Below, in pieces: positions 25,335-35,600 of a DNA stretch of 51,730 bases; within the stretch, counting starts at the first letter, position 1; every line of letters begins with the position of its first letter. The notes beneath the pieces were generated by a model. The model did no database searches, was not told the origin of the DNA, and saw nothing but the letters and a program-made list of their open reading frames with translations. Source of the stretch: JAVBMU01 sp031551755 (GTDB lineage: Bacteria > Actinomycetota > Actinomycetes > Actinomycetales > Cellulomonadaceae); the NCBI GenBank assembly GCA_031551755.1, contig JAVBNE010000113.1:1-51730 (forward strand), read 5' to 3'. The translations under genes and the position numbers were made by a program.

Positions 25335-25741
25335 GCGGACGAGTCGGTCTGTACGCCGGGTTCTGTTCCCACACGTGGTCACCCTCGCGTGGGCGACGGC
25401 CATCCATCTACGACGTACGTTGCCGCACGCCTCCAGCGGTCTACCCGGAAGCTCGGGCGGGCCGCCCTCGAACGCTCCCTGTCTGACCTTGCTCCAGGTG
25501 GGGTTTACCGAGCCGAGCCAGTCACCTGGCCCGCTGGTGGTCTCTTACACCACCGTTTCACCCTTACCGCGACGTTCCCGGCCGAGGCCGGAACGAAACG
25601 GCGGTCTGTTTTCTGTGGCACTGTCCCGCGGGTCACCCCGGGTGGGCGTTACCCACCACCTTGCCCTTCGGAGCCCGGACGTTCCTCGGTGGCGCACGCC
25701 GAAGGCACACGTCAACGCGGCCGTCCGACCGACTCGTCCGC
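25335..25741 (-). ncRNA. rnpB: RNase P RNA
   Basis: About 407 nt, class A. Universally conserved pieces are present on the minus strand: GAGGAACGTCCGGGCTC near the 5' end, ACAGTGCCACAGAAAACAG in the middle (P5/P15 core region), and GAACCCGGCGTACAGACC near the 3' end. The 5' GCGGACGAGTCGGTC pairs with the 3' GACCGACTCGTCCGC to form P1, which sets the ends. It processes the 5' leaders of tRNAs. A -10-like TAGGCT lies 6 nt upstream of the predicted 5' end. Confidence 0.95.
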
Positions 25742-25747
25742 AGGTCG

Positions 25748-25753
25748 AGCCTA
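25748..25753 (-). promoter_or_regulatory. Putative -10 element of rnpB
   Basis: TAGGCT on the minus strand, six nucleotides before the predicted mature 5' end at 25741. No clear -35 sequence. Confidence 0.4.
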
Positions 25754-25904
25754 CCTGCCCCACAACCACCATCCGACCTGCAAACCGCCAGAGCTCACCC
25801 AGTCTGCCGGGATTGCGAGGGGCCGGACTCGCTACGCCGAAAGGTACGGCCGCGAGACGCTACCCTGAGGGGCACGCGAGATGCGGTAACTCCGGAGAGA
25901 AGCA

Positions 25905-26891
25905 ATGACGAACAAGCAGCTCATCAGTTACATCCTTCCTGTGTACAACGAGGAACTGGGGATCGAAAAGTTCTACGAAGCACTGCGGGCGGCGACGAAT
26001 CCGCTGGAAGGCGACTACCGCTTTGAGTTCATCTTCGTCAACGACGGAAGCGCGGACGGATCACTGGAGATCCTCACCGAGATGCACGAGAGCGACCCCC
26101 GGGTCACCGTCTTGGACTTCTCCCGGAATTACGGCCACCAACTCGCCGTCACCGCCGGTCTCGACGTGGCCTGCGGCGATGCGGTGATCATCATGGACAC
26201 CGACCTTCAGGACCCGCCAGCCGTGAGTGTCGAGCTGATCGCGCGTTGGTCGGACGGCATCGACGTCGTTTACGCCCAGCGTCGCTCCCGTCAGGACGGC
26301 CCCCTGAAGAAGCTCACCGCGCATATGTACTACCGCCTGCTCGCGCGGCTGTCCACGATCGAGATCCCCAGGGACACCGGCGACTTCCGGCTGATCAGCC
26401 GCCGCGTCGCGGATCAACTGCGCAAGTACCGCGAAGCCAACCGCTATGTGCGTGGCATGGTCGCCGATGTCGGTTTCCGCCAAGAAGCCGTGCAATTCGA
26501 CCGCGACGCAAGGTTCGCCGGCAAGACCGGATACTCCATCGCCAAGATGCTGCGCCTGGCCTCGGACGGCATCCTCGGCTTCTCCACGAAACCGCTGCAG
26601 CTCATCTCCCGCCTCGGCCTGGTCATCTCGATCTTCAGCATCATCGCGCTTCTGTACGTCCTGGGAATCAAGTTCTTCAATCCCGATGCGGCGATCCCCG
26701 GGTGGGCGTTCCTGTCCGTCGGGGTCTTCTTCCTCGGCGGAGTCCAGATCTCGATGCTCGGCGTACTCGGCGGGTACATCGGCCGCATCTACGTTGAGGC
26801 CCAGGACCGGCCGCTGTACATCGTCCGCTCCGTGATCTCGACGACGCCCCTGTCCGAGAGTGGCCGGCCCTTGCCGCGCGAACTCACATGA
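25905..26891 (+). CDS. gtrB: GtrB-like bactoprenol glycosyltransferase (GT2)
   Basis: 328 aa. GT-A fold: ISYILPVYNEELGIEKFYE, FIFVNDGSADGS, MDTDLQDPP (metal-binding DxD), and TGDFRLISRRV. Two C-terminal membrane hairpins (about 228-252 and 263-293) are typical of GtrB/ArnC/DPM1 enzymes. It would transfer a sugar from a nucleotide sugar to undecaprenyl phosphate at the inner membrane face. Shine-Dalgarno GGAGAG precedes the ATG. Its stop overlaps gtrA (ATGA), making the first step of a three-gene Gtr operon. Confidence 0.9.
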   Translation: MTNKQLISYILPVYNEELGIEKFYEALRAATNPLEGDYRFEFIFVNDGSADGSLEILTEMHESDPRVTVLDFSRNYGHQLAVTAGLDVACGDAVIIMDTDLQDPPAVSVELIARWSDGIDVVYAQRRSRQDGPLKKLTAHMYYRLLARLSTIEIPRDTGDFRLISRRVADQLRKYREANRYVRGMVADVGFRQEAVQFDRDARFAGKTGYSIAKMLRLASDGILGFSTKPLQLISRLGLVISIFSIIALLYVLGIKFFNPDAAIPGWAFLSVGVFFLGGVQISMLGVLGGYIGRIYVEAQDRPLYIVRSVISTTPLSESGRPLPRELT

Positions 26892-27367
26892 CGAAGACGA
26901 CTCGCCGCGTCGGGCGATTCGCCGTCATCGGCGTCATCAACACGCTGATCGACCTGCTGCTCTTCGTCGGGCTCCGTTCGCTCGGTATGCCCGCGCTCGG
27001 CGCGAACGCGATCTCGACCACTTGCGGACTCGCCTTCAGCTTCGTTGCGAACCGCAGATTCACCTTCGGCGACCGGACAGGCCGCCCCCTGACCCAATTC
27101 CTGCTTTTCGTCGGCGGCACCGGAATCGGCTTGTGGGTGCTGCAACCCCTCATCATCACGGCCGTCGCGCATCTGCTCGCCGACCGCGGATTCGACTCCG
27201 ACTTCGAACAACTATGGATCCCAAAGCTCTGTGCGATCGCTTGCGGCATCGTGTGGAACTACTTCTTCTACGACAAGATCGCTTTCCGCTCGACTCATCA
27301 ACGCGACGATCAACTCACCGACGGCGCAGTCAATGAAATGGTGAACGATGAACAATCCCAGCGCTGA
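26888..27367 (+). CDS. gtrA: GtrA-family membrane protein (probable lipid-sugar flippase)
   Basis: 159 aa with four membrane segments. RVGRFAVIGVINTLIDLLLF and LAFSFVANRRFTFGDR are the GtrA signatures. GtrA proteins are thought to move undecaprenyl-linked sugars across the membrane between the GtrB transferase and the extracytoplasmic acceptor enzyme. The ATG shares an ATGA overlap with gtrB, and its end overlaps the next gene by 20 nt. Confidence 0.88.
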   Translation: MTKTTRRVGRFAVIGVINTLIDLLLFVGLRSLGMPALGANAISTTCGLAFSFVANRRFTFGDRTGRPLTQFLLFVGGTGIGLWVLQPLIITAVAHLLADRGFDSDFEQLWIPKLCAIACGIVWNYFFYDKIAFRSTHQRDDQLTDGAVNEMVNDEQSQR

Positions 27368-29642
27368 CGTGAACCGGCCGGCCGCACTGTTGTGGATCTC
27401 CCGGTGGATCCCGCTCGCTCTCGTACTGCTCGTGTGCGCCGTCCTGCTTCACGAATACGGCACACCCGTGCGGGCGATCGGGGCGACGGCGCTGTATTAC
27501 GCCGCCATGGTGGTGTTGCCCGGGACTCTCCTGTGGCGGCTCTTCCCGGTGGCGCCCCGGTCGTTCATGGAACAGGTGGCCGTCGGGTCGGCGTTGGCAT
27601 TGGCGATCCAGGCCGTCCTGCGGTGGCTGCTGTCATCCGTGGGCGCACAGTCGCTCACACCGTTGTGGGCGGTCGCGGTCGTCCTCGCCGTCTCGTTCAT
27701 GCCACGGTGGCGTCACGCGTGGCGGTACGACGGCCCAGTGCGGGGCAACACGGGCCTGTCTTGGGTGACGGCCCTGGTCGTCGTCGCCAGCTCCTGGTGG
27801 CTCACCAACACCGCCTTCCGCAGCAACCCCATCCTGCCGCTTCCCGCAGCCGGCCAGTACTACCCGAGCGCACCGTACATCGACATGCCGTACCAGCAGT
27901 CGCTCGCCTCGGCAGTCAACCATCCGTGGCCCTTGATGTACCCGTACGTGCCGGATACCCCGCTGAAATACACGATCCTGCCGTACGAGCATTTCGCCGA
28001 TCTCCACCAGTGGTCCGGTGCCGACCTCACCTTGGTGATCATGCGGCTGCACACGTTGCCGTTGCTGGCCCTGAGCATCGTCCTCATAGCCGTCCTCGCG
28101 GCCCGGGTCGCCGACTCGCAGATCGCCGGGGTCCTGGGGGCACTCTTCGGCACGCTGAGCGCGCCGATGTCGCTCTACGGCTGGACCTGGTGCCCGTTCT
28201 TCGAAACCGGCTTCCTCAACTACGGCACGTACCGCAGCCCCACTCAGACCTTCGGCGAACCGCTTTTCCTCGCACTGCTCTTCCTGATCGTCGTACTCCT
28301 GACCCCAGAGCAGAAGCGGCGGAACTGGATTCTCATCGGCCCCATCGCCCTGGTGGCCTTCGCCGCCGCCGGATCGAAAGCCACCTTCCTTCCCATGATT
28401 CTGTGCGGGGTCGGGCTGGCCGCTCTGGCAGCCTCGATCTGGGCACGGCAGAAACTCCCGCGACTGGTCGCCATCGGCGTGGTCGGTGTCGCGGCCATGG
28501 CCATCGCACTCGTCACAATCACCGGCACGAACTCCCGGTCGCTGGAGCTCGGTGACGGCCGGCAATACCTGCTCTTCACCCCGGTGAGCGCGGTCATGGG
28601 CACCCTCAGCCACCTCCCGGCGCTGCTCGGCGCCATCGCGATCATCGCACTGGCATGGCTGAGCGTCATGGTGGGCGTTGTGTTCCTCCTGCGGTGGCAA
28701 CTGCGCGATCCGCGTATGTGGTTGCTCCTGGGAGTTGTCGCCGCCGGTCTGGCGGGGGTGATCCTCGGCGTCCACCCCGGAAAGAGCCAGCTGTACTTCC
28801 TTCGCGGCGCGTGGCCCGTTCTCGGCGTGCTCTCCGCCTGGGGAATCGCGGTCGCATGCCGGCGCACGGAACTGTCGCCGGCGAAACAACGCGTGCTGGT
28901 CGCTGGTGCGCTCGTGCTCGGCATGCTCGCGGTGGTGGGCGTGCGCCACCTCGTCTCCGACCGTCCCGACCCCGACGGGATGGCTCGGTGGTGGGCGTTC
29001 TTCTACCCGTACGCCATCTTGGTGGTCGCACTGGGCCTGGTTGCGTTCCTCGCCGTCCTCCTCCTCAAGCGCACCGGATACCTGCACCAACATGCCCTTC
29101 TGGTGGGTTGCCTGCTGGTCGTCACCGCAATCGCCGGCGGCACGCTCGTCGAGCAGTTCGGCAACGGGTCACTCGCCCTCAACCCCAAGGACGTGCCGGC
29201 CGCGAACGGGCCGGCGATCACCGCCGACAACGCCGAGGCAGCGCGGTGGGTTCGAAGCCACGCCGACGGCGACGAGATCATCGCCACCAACGCGCACTGC
29301 GCCGACAGACGGGACCCAGCCGACTGCGACGCTCGGCGCTTCTCCATCGCCGCGCTCTCTGAGGTGCCCGTGTACCTGGAGGGCTGGTCCTACTCCAACC
29401 CCTCCCCGGAAGTCGCCCCCGGCTTCCGCGACATCGGCCCGTTCTGGAATGCCGGCATCCTGGCGATGAACGACGCGGCCTTCTACGACCCCGACAACGC
29501 CAAGCTCGACGCCCTGCGCGACGAGGGTGTACGTTTCCTCGTCGTCGACCGGACCATCAAGCCGGAATCACCTGAGCTCGCCTCCTACGCCACCCTCGTC
29601 TTCGAACGGCCCGGGGCAGCCGTCTACGACATCGAGAAGTAG
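27348..29642 (+). CDS. Large polytopic membrane glycosyltransferase (GT-C-like), third Gtr component
   Basis: 764 aa with about 12-14 membrane segments and a C-terminal soluble domain of about 150 aa. An early loop carries acidic and aromatic residues (SAPYIDMPYQQSLASAV), as in GT-C enzymes that use lipid-linked sugars outside the cell. Position directly after gtrB and gtrA (20-nt overlap) implies it places the sugar on an envelope polymer or protein; the acceptor is not predictable. The C-terminal EAARWVRSHADGDEIIATN and VRFLVVDR segments are common in actinobacterial membrane glycosyltransferases. Confidence 0.8.
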   Translation: MNNPSADVNRPAALLWISRWIPLALVLLVCAVLLHEYGTPVRAIGATALYYAAMVVLPGTLLWRLFPVAPRSFMEQVAVGSALALAIQAVLRWLLSSVGAQSLTPLWAVAVVLAVSFMPRWRHAWRYDGPVRGNTGLSWVTALVVVASSWWLTNTAFRSNPILPLPAAGQYYPSAPYIDMPYQQSLASAVNHPWPLMYPYVPDTPLKYTILPYEHFADLHQWSGADLTLVIMRLHTLPLLALSIVLIAVLAARVADSQIAGVLGALFGTLSAPMSLYGWTWCPFFETGFLNYGTYRSPTQTFGEPLFLALLFLIVVLLTPEQKRRNWILIGPIALVAFAAAGSKATFLPMILCGVGLAALAASIWARQKLPRLVAIGVVGVAAMAIALVTITGTNSRSLELGDGRQYLLFTPVSAVMGTLSHLPALLGAIAIIALAWLSVMVGVVFLLRWQLRDPRMWLLLGVVAAGLAGVILGVHPGKSQLYFLRGAWPVLGVLSAWGIAVACRRTELSPAKQRVLVAGALVLGMLAVVGVRHLVSDRPDPDGMARWWAFFYPYAILVVALGLVAFLAVLLLKRTGYLHQHALLVGCLLVVTAIAGGTLVEQFGNGSLALNPKDVPAANGPAITADNAEAARWVRSHADGDEIIATNAHCADRRDPADCDARRFSIAALSEVPVYLEGWSYSNPSPEVAPGFRDIGPFWNAGILAMNDAAFYDPDNAKLDALRDEGVRFLVVDRTIKPESPELASYATLVFERPGAAVYDIEK

Positions 29643-29646
29643 CCGC

Positions 29647-29693
29647 CGCCGGGCGACACCCACGCATCGCGACGAGCGTGGGGTCGCCCGGCG
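29647..29693 (+). terminator. Strong hairpin after the Gtr operon
   Basis: CGCCGGGCGAC (29647-29657) pairs with GTCGCCCGGCG (29683-29693), and CCCACGC (29659-29665) with GCGTGGG (29676-29682); A29658 is bulged. It begins 4 nt after the stop codon. No U tract. Confidence 0.65.
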
Positions 29694-29699
29694 TCCCCG

Positions 29700-29705
29700 T
29701 ACAGT
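29700..29705 (+). promoter_or_regulatory. Putative leaderless -10 element of yaaA
   Basis: TACAGT ends 6 nt before the GTG at 29712, with no Shine-Dalgarno sequence. The -35 region falls inside the preceding terminator hairpin. Confidence 0.5.
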
Positions 29706-29711
29706 GACCGG

Positions 29712-30491
29712 GTGTTGTTGCTGCTCCCCCCGTCCGAAGGCAAGACCCCCGCCCCCGACGACGCCCTCCCCTGCGACCTCGCGGAACTGTCGAGCCCTGA
29801 ACTCACCGGAGACCGGCTCGCCGTACGCAAAGCGCTGATCCGGGCGAGCGCACGTCGTAATGCGGCCACCGTCCTGGGGGTGAGTCCTGGCCTGTCCGAC
29901 GAGGTGCGCCGGAACGTCGACCTCGACACGGCACCCGCCGCGCGCGCCGACCGGGTCTACTCGGGTGTCCTGTACGCAGCGGCGGGCCTCGCCCACCTCG
30001 ACCCCCAGGCCACCGCCCGGGCAGCCCACGAAGTGCGGATCATCTCGGCGCTGTGGGGAGCGGTCAGCCCCACTGATCGCATCCCCGCCTATCGCCTGGC
30101 CATGGGCGTGAACCTGCCGGGGATCGGACCGCTCGCGGCCCACTGGCGCCCACGCCTTGCGGCCGTGCTGGGTCCACTGGCCGCGCAGGACGTCATCGTG
30201 GACTGCCGGTCGGCGCCCTATGTCGCGGCATGGCGACCACCCGCGGGGTCCGCGTGGGTGACGGTCCGGGTGCTGCGGGACATCGACGGCCGTCGCACCG
30301 TCGTCTCCCACCATGCCAAACACACCCGCGGACTCCTGGTCCGTCACCTGCTCACCTGCCCGGCGGATCTCACCACCACTGAAAGCATTGCCGAGGCGGC
30401 CTGGAACGTGGTCGGCACCGAGGTCCTCGACGCCGCGTTACGACCGGCCACCGGGCGCGGGCCTGCCGTCCTGGAGCTGGTGGTCACCTGA
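29712..30491 (+). CDS. yaaA: YaaA-family peroxide stress protein (DUF328)
   Basis: 259 aa. LLLLPPSEGKTPAP is the conserved start of the family, followed by RVYSGVLYAAAGLAHL, IISALWGAVSPTDRIPAYRLAMG and VVSHHAKHTRGLLVRHLL. In E. coli YaaA protects DNA from oxidative damage by lowering free iron and binds DNA through a helix-hairpin-helix-like cavity; a matching role is inferred here. The GTG start is supported by the leaderless -10 element. The stop is 1 bp from the convergent SWIM gene. Confidence 0.87.
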   Translation: MLLLLPPSEGKTPAPDDALPCDLAELSSPELTGDRLAVRKALIRASARRNAATVLGVSPGLSDEVRRNVDLDTAPAARADRVYSGVLYAAAGLAHLDPQATARAAHEVRIISALWGAVSPTDRIPAYRLAMGVNLPGIGPLAAHWRPRLAAVLGPLAAQDVIVDCRSAPYVAAWRPPAGSAWVTVRVLRDIDGRRTVVSHHAKHTRGLLVRHLLTCPADLTTTESIAEAAWNVVGTEVLDAALRPATGRGPAVLELVVT

Positions 30492-30492
30492 G

Positions 30493-32604
30493 TCAGCTCG
30501 CGAGCGCCACCGCACGCTCCAGGACGAACTGGGCCGTCATCAGGTCTTCAGGACCCACCTCGGGTTCCGCCAGGGCGCCGAGCTGCGCCGCGACGGTCGC
30601 CAATCCGAGGTCCGTGGCCGTCCGGCAGGCATTCGCCAGGCGTTCGCGCTGAAGTGCGGTGGCCTGGCGCGCTCCGGTGGTCGCCAGCGCTTCAGCGACG
30701 TCGATGCCAGGCCGGCAGACCCCCACCACCGGATGCACCCGAGCGACCACCGGCACACCCACGGACCGTTCCGAGGCGCGCTGGCGCAAAGCCGCGATCC
30801 GGCCCCGCAATCCCCGCAGGGTGTAGGTGCCACGGATATGTGTCATGGACGGTGAGACCAGTTCGATCCCGCCGCCCGGCGCTTGCCAGAAGACACCGAC
30901 CGGCATCAGGAGGTCACCCGATCGTTCGGCCGTCACCGCGACAACGCGACGGCGAGTGGCGACGATCGCCAGCAGGCCCTCCGCGTCACCGCCACTGCTC
31001 ACCGGCAACCGGAGCTCGTGCTGTGCCCCGCCGGCATCGACCAGCGACCACGTCAGTTCCTGCCGGATCTCGTCCAAACCCAGCGCACCCACGTCACGGA
31101 CGACGATCAGGACGGCGGCAGGCTCCACGGGGGCGAAGCCGACGGCGCTGACCCTGGAATTCGCCGACATGCGTTCCGCAATGGCGGCCAGACCAGGCAC
31201 GGAGAATGCGGCGGTGGGTCTCGCCACGGTCTTGTCACTGTTGGCCAGGCTGCCGTCGGCCCGCGAGGCCGCACCGTCGAGGTCGAAGGGGGCCGAACAC
31301 AGGCTCGACGGTGCCCGCCCCCACCACACCGGCGAATCCCACGACGGCCGGAACCCGGGGTCCTGCCCCGCAGCCCGGGCCGCCGTCACGCGCCGAGTGC
31401 GCCCTTCGGCCGAGTCCCAGACGGTCAAAGTAGCGCCGCGCGCACCACTGGGCGAATACCACAGTCGCGCACCCAACGGCGTGAACCGGGGACCCATCAC
31501 CACCGCCTCGGCGCCCGCCGTGGCCTGGCGTGTGCTGCCGAGCAGCGACGGGAGACGGTCGACCGGCGCAGCGCGGATCGCCTCGGTGAGCGCCCAGGCC
31601 CGCGCTATCGCGGACAGGCATTCTTCCTCGCGCAGGGAATCGTCACGCTTCACCAACCGGTCGAGTACCCCGGCGGCGGTCAACAGGAGGCCGTGGAGCA
31701 GAGGCAGCCCTTCCACCCTGGCAGCCGCTGCCACACCCTGGATGAGCGCGACGGAGTCACGACCGAGGTGGGACAGCCCGGCATCGAGGATGTCGACCAG
31801 GCCTTCGCGGGTGTCTTCGATGGTGTGGAGTTGGCCCGCCGTGAGGTCGGGATTCGTTGCTGGCGTCGGCAACGGCCACGGCACACCGGCGCGGGCAAAC
31901 ACCCGGATGATCGCCTCCAGCCGGACGGCGGCAGCCGCCGCGCTCGCCAGTGCCGGGCCCTCGATCAGCATCGCGGCGGGTGCGGCACCGCAGATGTGGT
32001 GGACGACCGACCCGCCCGGCCAGGTGATGGTCAGTCGCTGACCCTCGATGGTCGTGGTGCACGCGTCTGGTGCGGTGACGTGGGTGACGGCACCCGATCG
32101 CCAGTCGGCAGGTACGGTCCGCGCGACTCGGCGGACCGCGGCCACACCGGCCGCCTTGTTGACGACTGCTGAGTCGGCGCCGAGTAGATCCGCAAGCGGG
32201 TCCAGCTGTTGCGCGGCGTCGACGGCCTCCCCCGGCGGGCTCGTCGCGGGTTCGGCCGCATCGGTCGGCGACGGTTCGCCCGGTTGCCCGCCGGTCGCGC
32301 CGCCCGCTGGGTCGCCGCCCGCTGGGCCTGCGCCGGTCGTTGCGTACTCGCGGGTCCACAGGCAAGCCGCCACGACGTGGATGCAGACTCCGGCGGCCGG
32401 GCACGGGCAGACCACGGCGGTCGGCCCTCGGCCATCGACGCGCACCGTCGCCGTCGCGAATTCCAGCACCGCCCCCGACTCGCATACCTGCGCGCGAATC
32501 GCACCGGAGGCCAGTTCCTTGCGTGCCCGGCGTAACAGGCCGGGATTCGCGAGGGCCGCGAGCGCCTCGTCGTCATAGCCCGCGAAAACCCGCGCCCAGG
32601 TCAT
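30493..32604 (-). CDS. SWIM zinc-finger protein of the yeh-like operon
   Basis: 703 aa. The SWIM motif CxCx(n)CxH appears as CPCPAAGVCIHVVAACLW near residues 67-85. A Gly/Ala/Pro-rich linker leads to a long region without recognised domains. Last gene of the four-gene operon, corresponding in position and motif to E. coli YehQ. ATG at 32604 overlaps the upstream stop (ATGA). SWIM domains bind DNA or proteins; the specific partner here is probably the MoxR/vWA machinery encoded upstream. Confidence 0.82.
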   Translation of the reverse strand: MTWARVFAGYDDEALAALANPGLLRRARKELASGAIRAQVCESGAVLEFATATVRVDGRGPTAVVCPCPAAGVCIHVVAACLWTREYATTGAGPAGGDPAGGATGGQPGEPSPTDAAEPATSPPGEAVDAAQQLDPLADLLGADSAVVNKAAGVAAVRRVARTVPADWRSGAVTHVTAPDACTTTIEGQRLTITWPGGSVVHHICGAAPAAMLIEGPALASAAAAAVRLEAIIRVFARAGVPWPLPTPATNPDLTAGQLHTIEDTREGLVDILDAGLSHLGRDSVALIQGVAAAARVEGLPLLHGLLLTAAGVLDRLVKRDDSLREEECLSAIARAWALTEAIRAAPVDRLPSLLGSTRQATAGAEAVVMGPRFTPLGARLWYSPSGARGATLTVWDSAEGRTRRVTAARAAGQDPGFRPSWDSPVWWGRAPSSLCSAPFDLDGAASRADGSLANSDKTVARPTAAFSVPGLAAIAERMSANSRVSAVGFAPVEPAAVLIVVRDVGALGLDEIRQELTWSLVDAGGAQHELRLPVSSGGDAEGLLAIVATRRRVVAVTAERSGDLLMPVGVFWQAPGGGIELVSPSMTHIRGTYTLRGLRGRIAALRQRASERSVGVPVVARVHPVVGVCRPGIDVAEALATTGARQATALQRERLANACRTATDLGLATVAAQLGALAEPEVGPEDLMTAQFVLERAVALAS

Positions 32605-35600
32605 ATCAGCACCTCCCCCAACCACTGTGCGAAATGGCTCGGGGTGAGGGCGGCGACCTCCATGCCGCGATCCGCCAACCGCTGGGCGACCCCGCGGTCG
32701 TAGCGAGGTTGGGCACCCTCATCGAGCGCCGCCAATCCCAGCATGCAGGTTCCCGCGGTGGACATCCGCCGGGTGGTCGCCAGCAGTGCGGAGACCGAGC
32801 CGCCCTCCTCGAAGTCACTGACCACCACCACAACGGTCCGGCTCGGTGTGGTCACCAGCTTCTCGGCGTGCCCCAGGGCGCCGGCGATGTCGGTGCCGCC
32901 ACCGAGTTGCGCCGTCATCAGGACGGCGACGGGGTCGGCTGCCAGCGCACTCAGGTCGACCACTGAGGTGTCGAAGAGCAGGAGGCGGACCCGGATGCCA
33001 GGTAGCCCGCTGAGGATGCCCGCACAGACCGCGGAGTACAGCAGTGAAGGCGCCATCGAGCCGGACTGGTCGACCAGGACGATGACATCCCAGGTCAGCG
33101 CCCGCCGGGATCGGGCGGTGAACCGCACGTCGGCGATCAGCAGCCGCTGCGACTCGACGTCGTACTTCGCCAGGTTGGCTCGGATGGTGCGCTGCCAGTC
33201 GAAATCCTGGCTCCGGGGCCGCGGCGAGCGGTGCATGCGGTTGCGCCGACCGGAGAGGGCGGTGAGGAAGCGCGGGCGCAACCGGGCCACGATCTCCTCG
33301 ACCGTCTTGGTGATGATGATCCGCAGGCCGGCTTCGGTCCGCTCGTCAAGCCGGCCCCGGATTTGCAGGAGGGCGGTGACGAGTTCCGGCGCGGCATCCA
33401 GACTCTCGGCACTCTCCGGCGAAAGCAGTTCGGTCATTCCGTACCGGGTGAGGGCGTCACCCTGCATCCGTTCGAAAGTCTCGCGGGGGAACAGCGACCG
33501 GGCGCGGCCAAGCCATTCGACGGACTGGATCACGGTGCGGTCCAGCCCTCCGGCTCGCCCGCCCGAGCTGCCCCTCTTTGGGGCGCCGGGGCCGAGTCGC
33601 AGTCCCCGAGCCGTGTACTCACGGTCGTAGAGAAAACTCAGCGCTGCCTCGGTTTGGGCATCGTCGGCGGCGGGCGGAAGCGACCGATCGGCATATCGCC
33701 CCAGGACGAGCCGCCAGCGCCGGGCGGCCTCCCGTTCGGCACCGGGCGTCGTGACGCTGGCTGCTTCGGCACCAGGCGTCCCGGCGTCGAACGCCGCGAC
33801 GTCGGACGCACCGGCCAGTCGCCCTGCGGCCGGTGGCGAATTCTGGCCGTCCGTCGCCCGCCTCCGATCAGCCGACCATGCCCAACCGCCGAGCCCATCC
33901 CGTTCCAAGGTCGCCACCAGATCGTGTTCGACGGCAATCGCTGCCGCCAGGTCGGCCCCGGAGACTGCGATCACCACGTCGATGTCGGTGGCGCGCATCC
34001 CGGTGCGGACCGCGACCTGTTCCGCAAGGCGCGCTGTCTCCGCAGGCTTGAGCTGTGTGAACGCACGGCGCAGGTCGGGCAGCAATGCCCGGAAGTCCGC
34101 GGCCGTCATCTCCCGCAGGCCGACGTGGACACCTTCGAAAAGATCCGGTGTGTGCACCAGGAGGTCGGAGGCCGCCCGCATCATTCCCTGGAGGAACCGG
34201 ACCGCCGCCGGTGCCGAGGCACCAGGCGACATGTGGGCCTGGACAGCGGCGACCAGCATCGCGATCCCCTCCGGCCCGGTCACCGCGTCCATGGCGATCA
34301 ATGCGCCACGCACTCCGGGCGCCGCACCAACATCGTCGCGGATCCGCATGAGCTCGCGCGCGACGGGTTCGGCCAGGTCGGGGGTGGCGTCGGAGTCAGT
34401 GTCGGCGATGGTGATGGCGGAGTCGGGGGCCATGGCCGCTGCCGTCCGAGCCGCTGTACGTACGCCGCGCAACAACTCGCGCAATGAGATGAGCGTCTCG
34501 ATAGCCGCCGTCTCCTCCGGCTCCTCCACGTGTGCCAGATCCGGCGCCAGGTAGCTGGCGGCGGCAATCCCGAAGCCCACCAACTCCAGGAAGGCAGCCG
34601 CATCGGATAACTCAAGCTCTCGCCGCGCCCGCCACAGCCCGATGACGGCATGCGAGGCCGCCACCACCGACGCCAGGTCGGGATCGGCATCGAAGGTTGC
34701 GCGCAGCACCACCACCAGCCGGCCTTCCTCGTCGTGCATTCCCATCGAGGCGGCCTGAGCGAGCAGTGTCGCCACCGCGGATGAGCGCCGGGCCTCGACG
34801 ACCTGCCGTTCGCGCTCGCGCAGGAGGCTCACGGCCACGTCCTCGAGAGTTGCCCCCCTCGACGAGCTCTCGATCAGAGCGGCTTCGACCATCGGCGTCC
34901 AGGCGTACTGCCACTCCTCCAGTAGCCGCCCACCCCCGGCAGCGGCGGCAACACTGCCACTAGTCAGGTTCCGCGCGAACCCCGAACCGATGAAGGCCAT
35001 CAGCTGCAAGAACCGCCGTCGTTCACGATGCCGGGGCTTACGCCGCGGGTCCAGGGTGACCACATGGGAGGTCGAATCCGCAACCGAGAGTCGCAGCGCG
35101 ACTGCCCGGTCACGGGCCTCGGTCACCAACGGCGGAGCCGCGGTCCCCGGCGGCAACTCACCGAGGACGGCGCCACCCAGTTCGGCGGACAAAGCCTGGG
35201 ACATCGGTGCCGGCATCGCGCCGTCATCCTTGACGAAACAGGACGTCAAAGCGTCCAGGATGTCGGTCCGCCCTGGAACCGCTCGCCCACGTAGATCGGC
35301 GAGGCGGCGGGCCTGGCCGAGTGCGGCCGAGGTGTTTGCCACCCCCGCGGGTGCCCCCAAGTCGGCCGCTCGGCGCGCGACGTCCACGAAGAAGGCCGCC
35401 GCCACGTCCCCGGTGCCACCCGAGCGCCGCGACTCCCATACCCGCTGGTGGTAACCGGGCGACGGCATACCAGCGCCGTAACCGCGCAGCCCATCCAGCC
35501 GGTCATGGTCGTAGCGGATCAACCACGACGTGCCGGAGGCCATCGCGCCGTACCCCGCCTTCGGCCGCCTCGCCACCACCGCCGCGCCTTCGGGTGCACC

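Noticed and set aside
25132..25908. Long plus-strand open frames near 25.1-25.9 kb
   Set aside because: They overlap the minus-strand RNase P RNA, whose conserved segments and P1 pairing explain the sequence.
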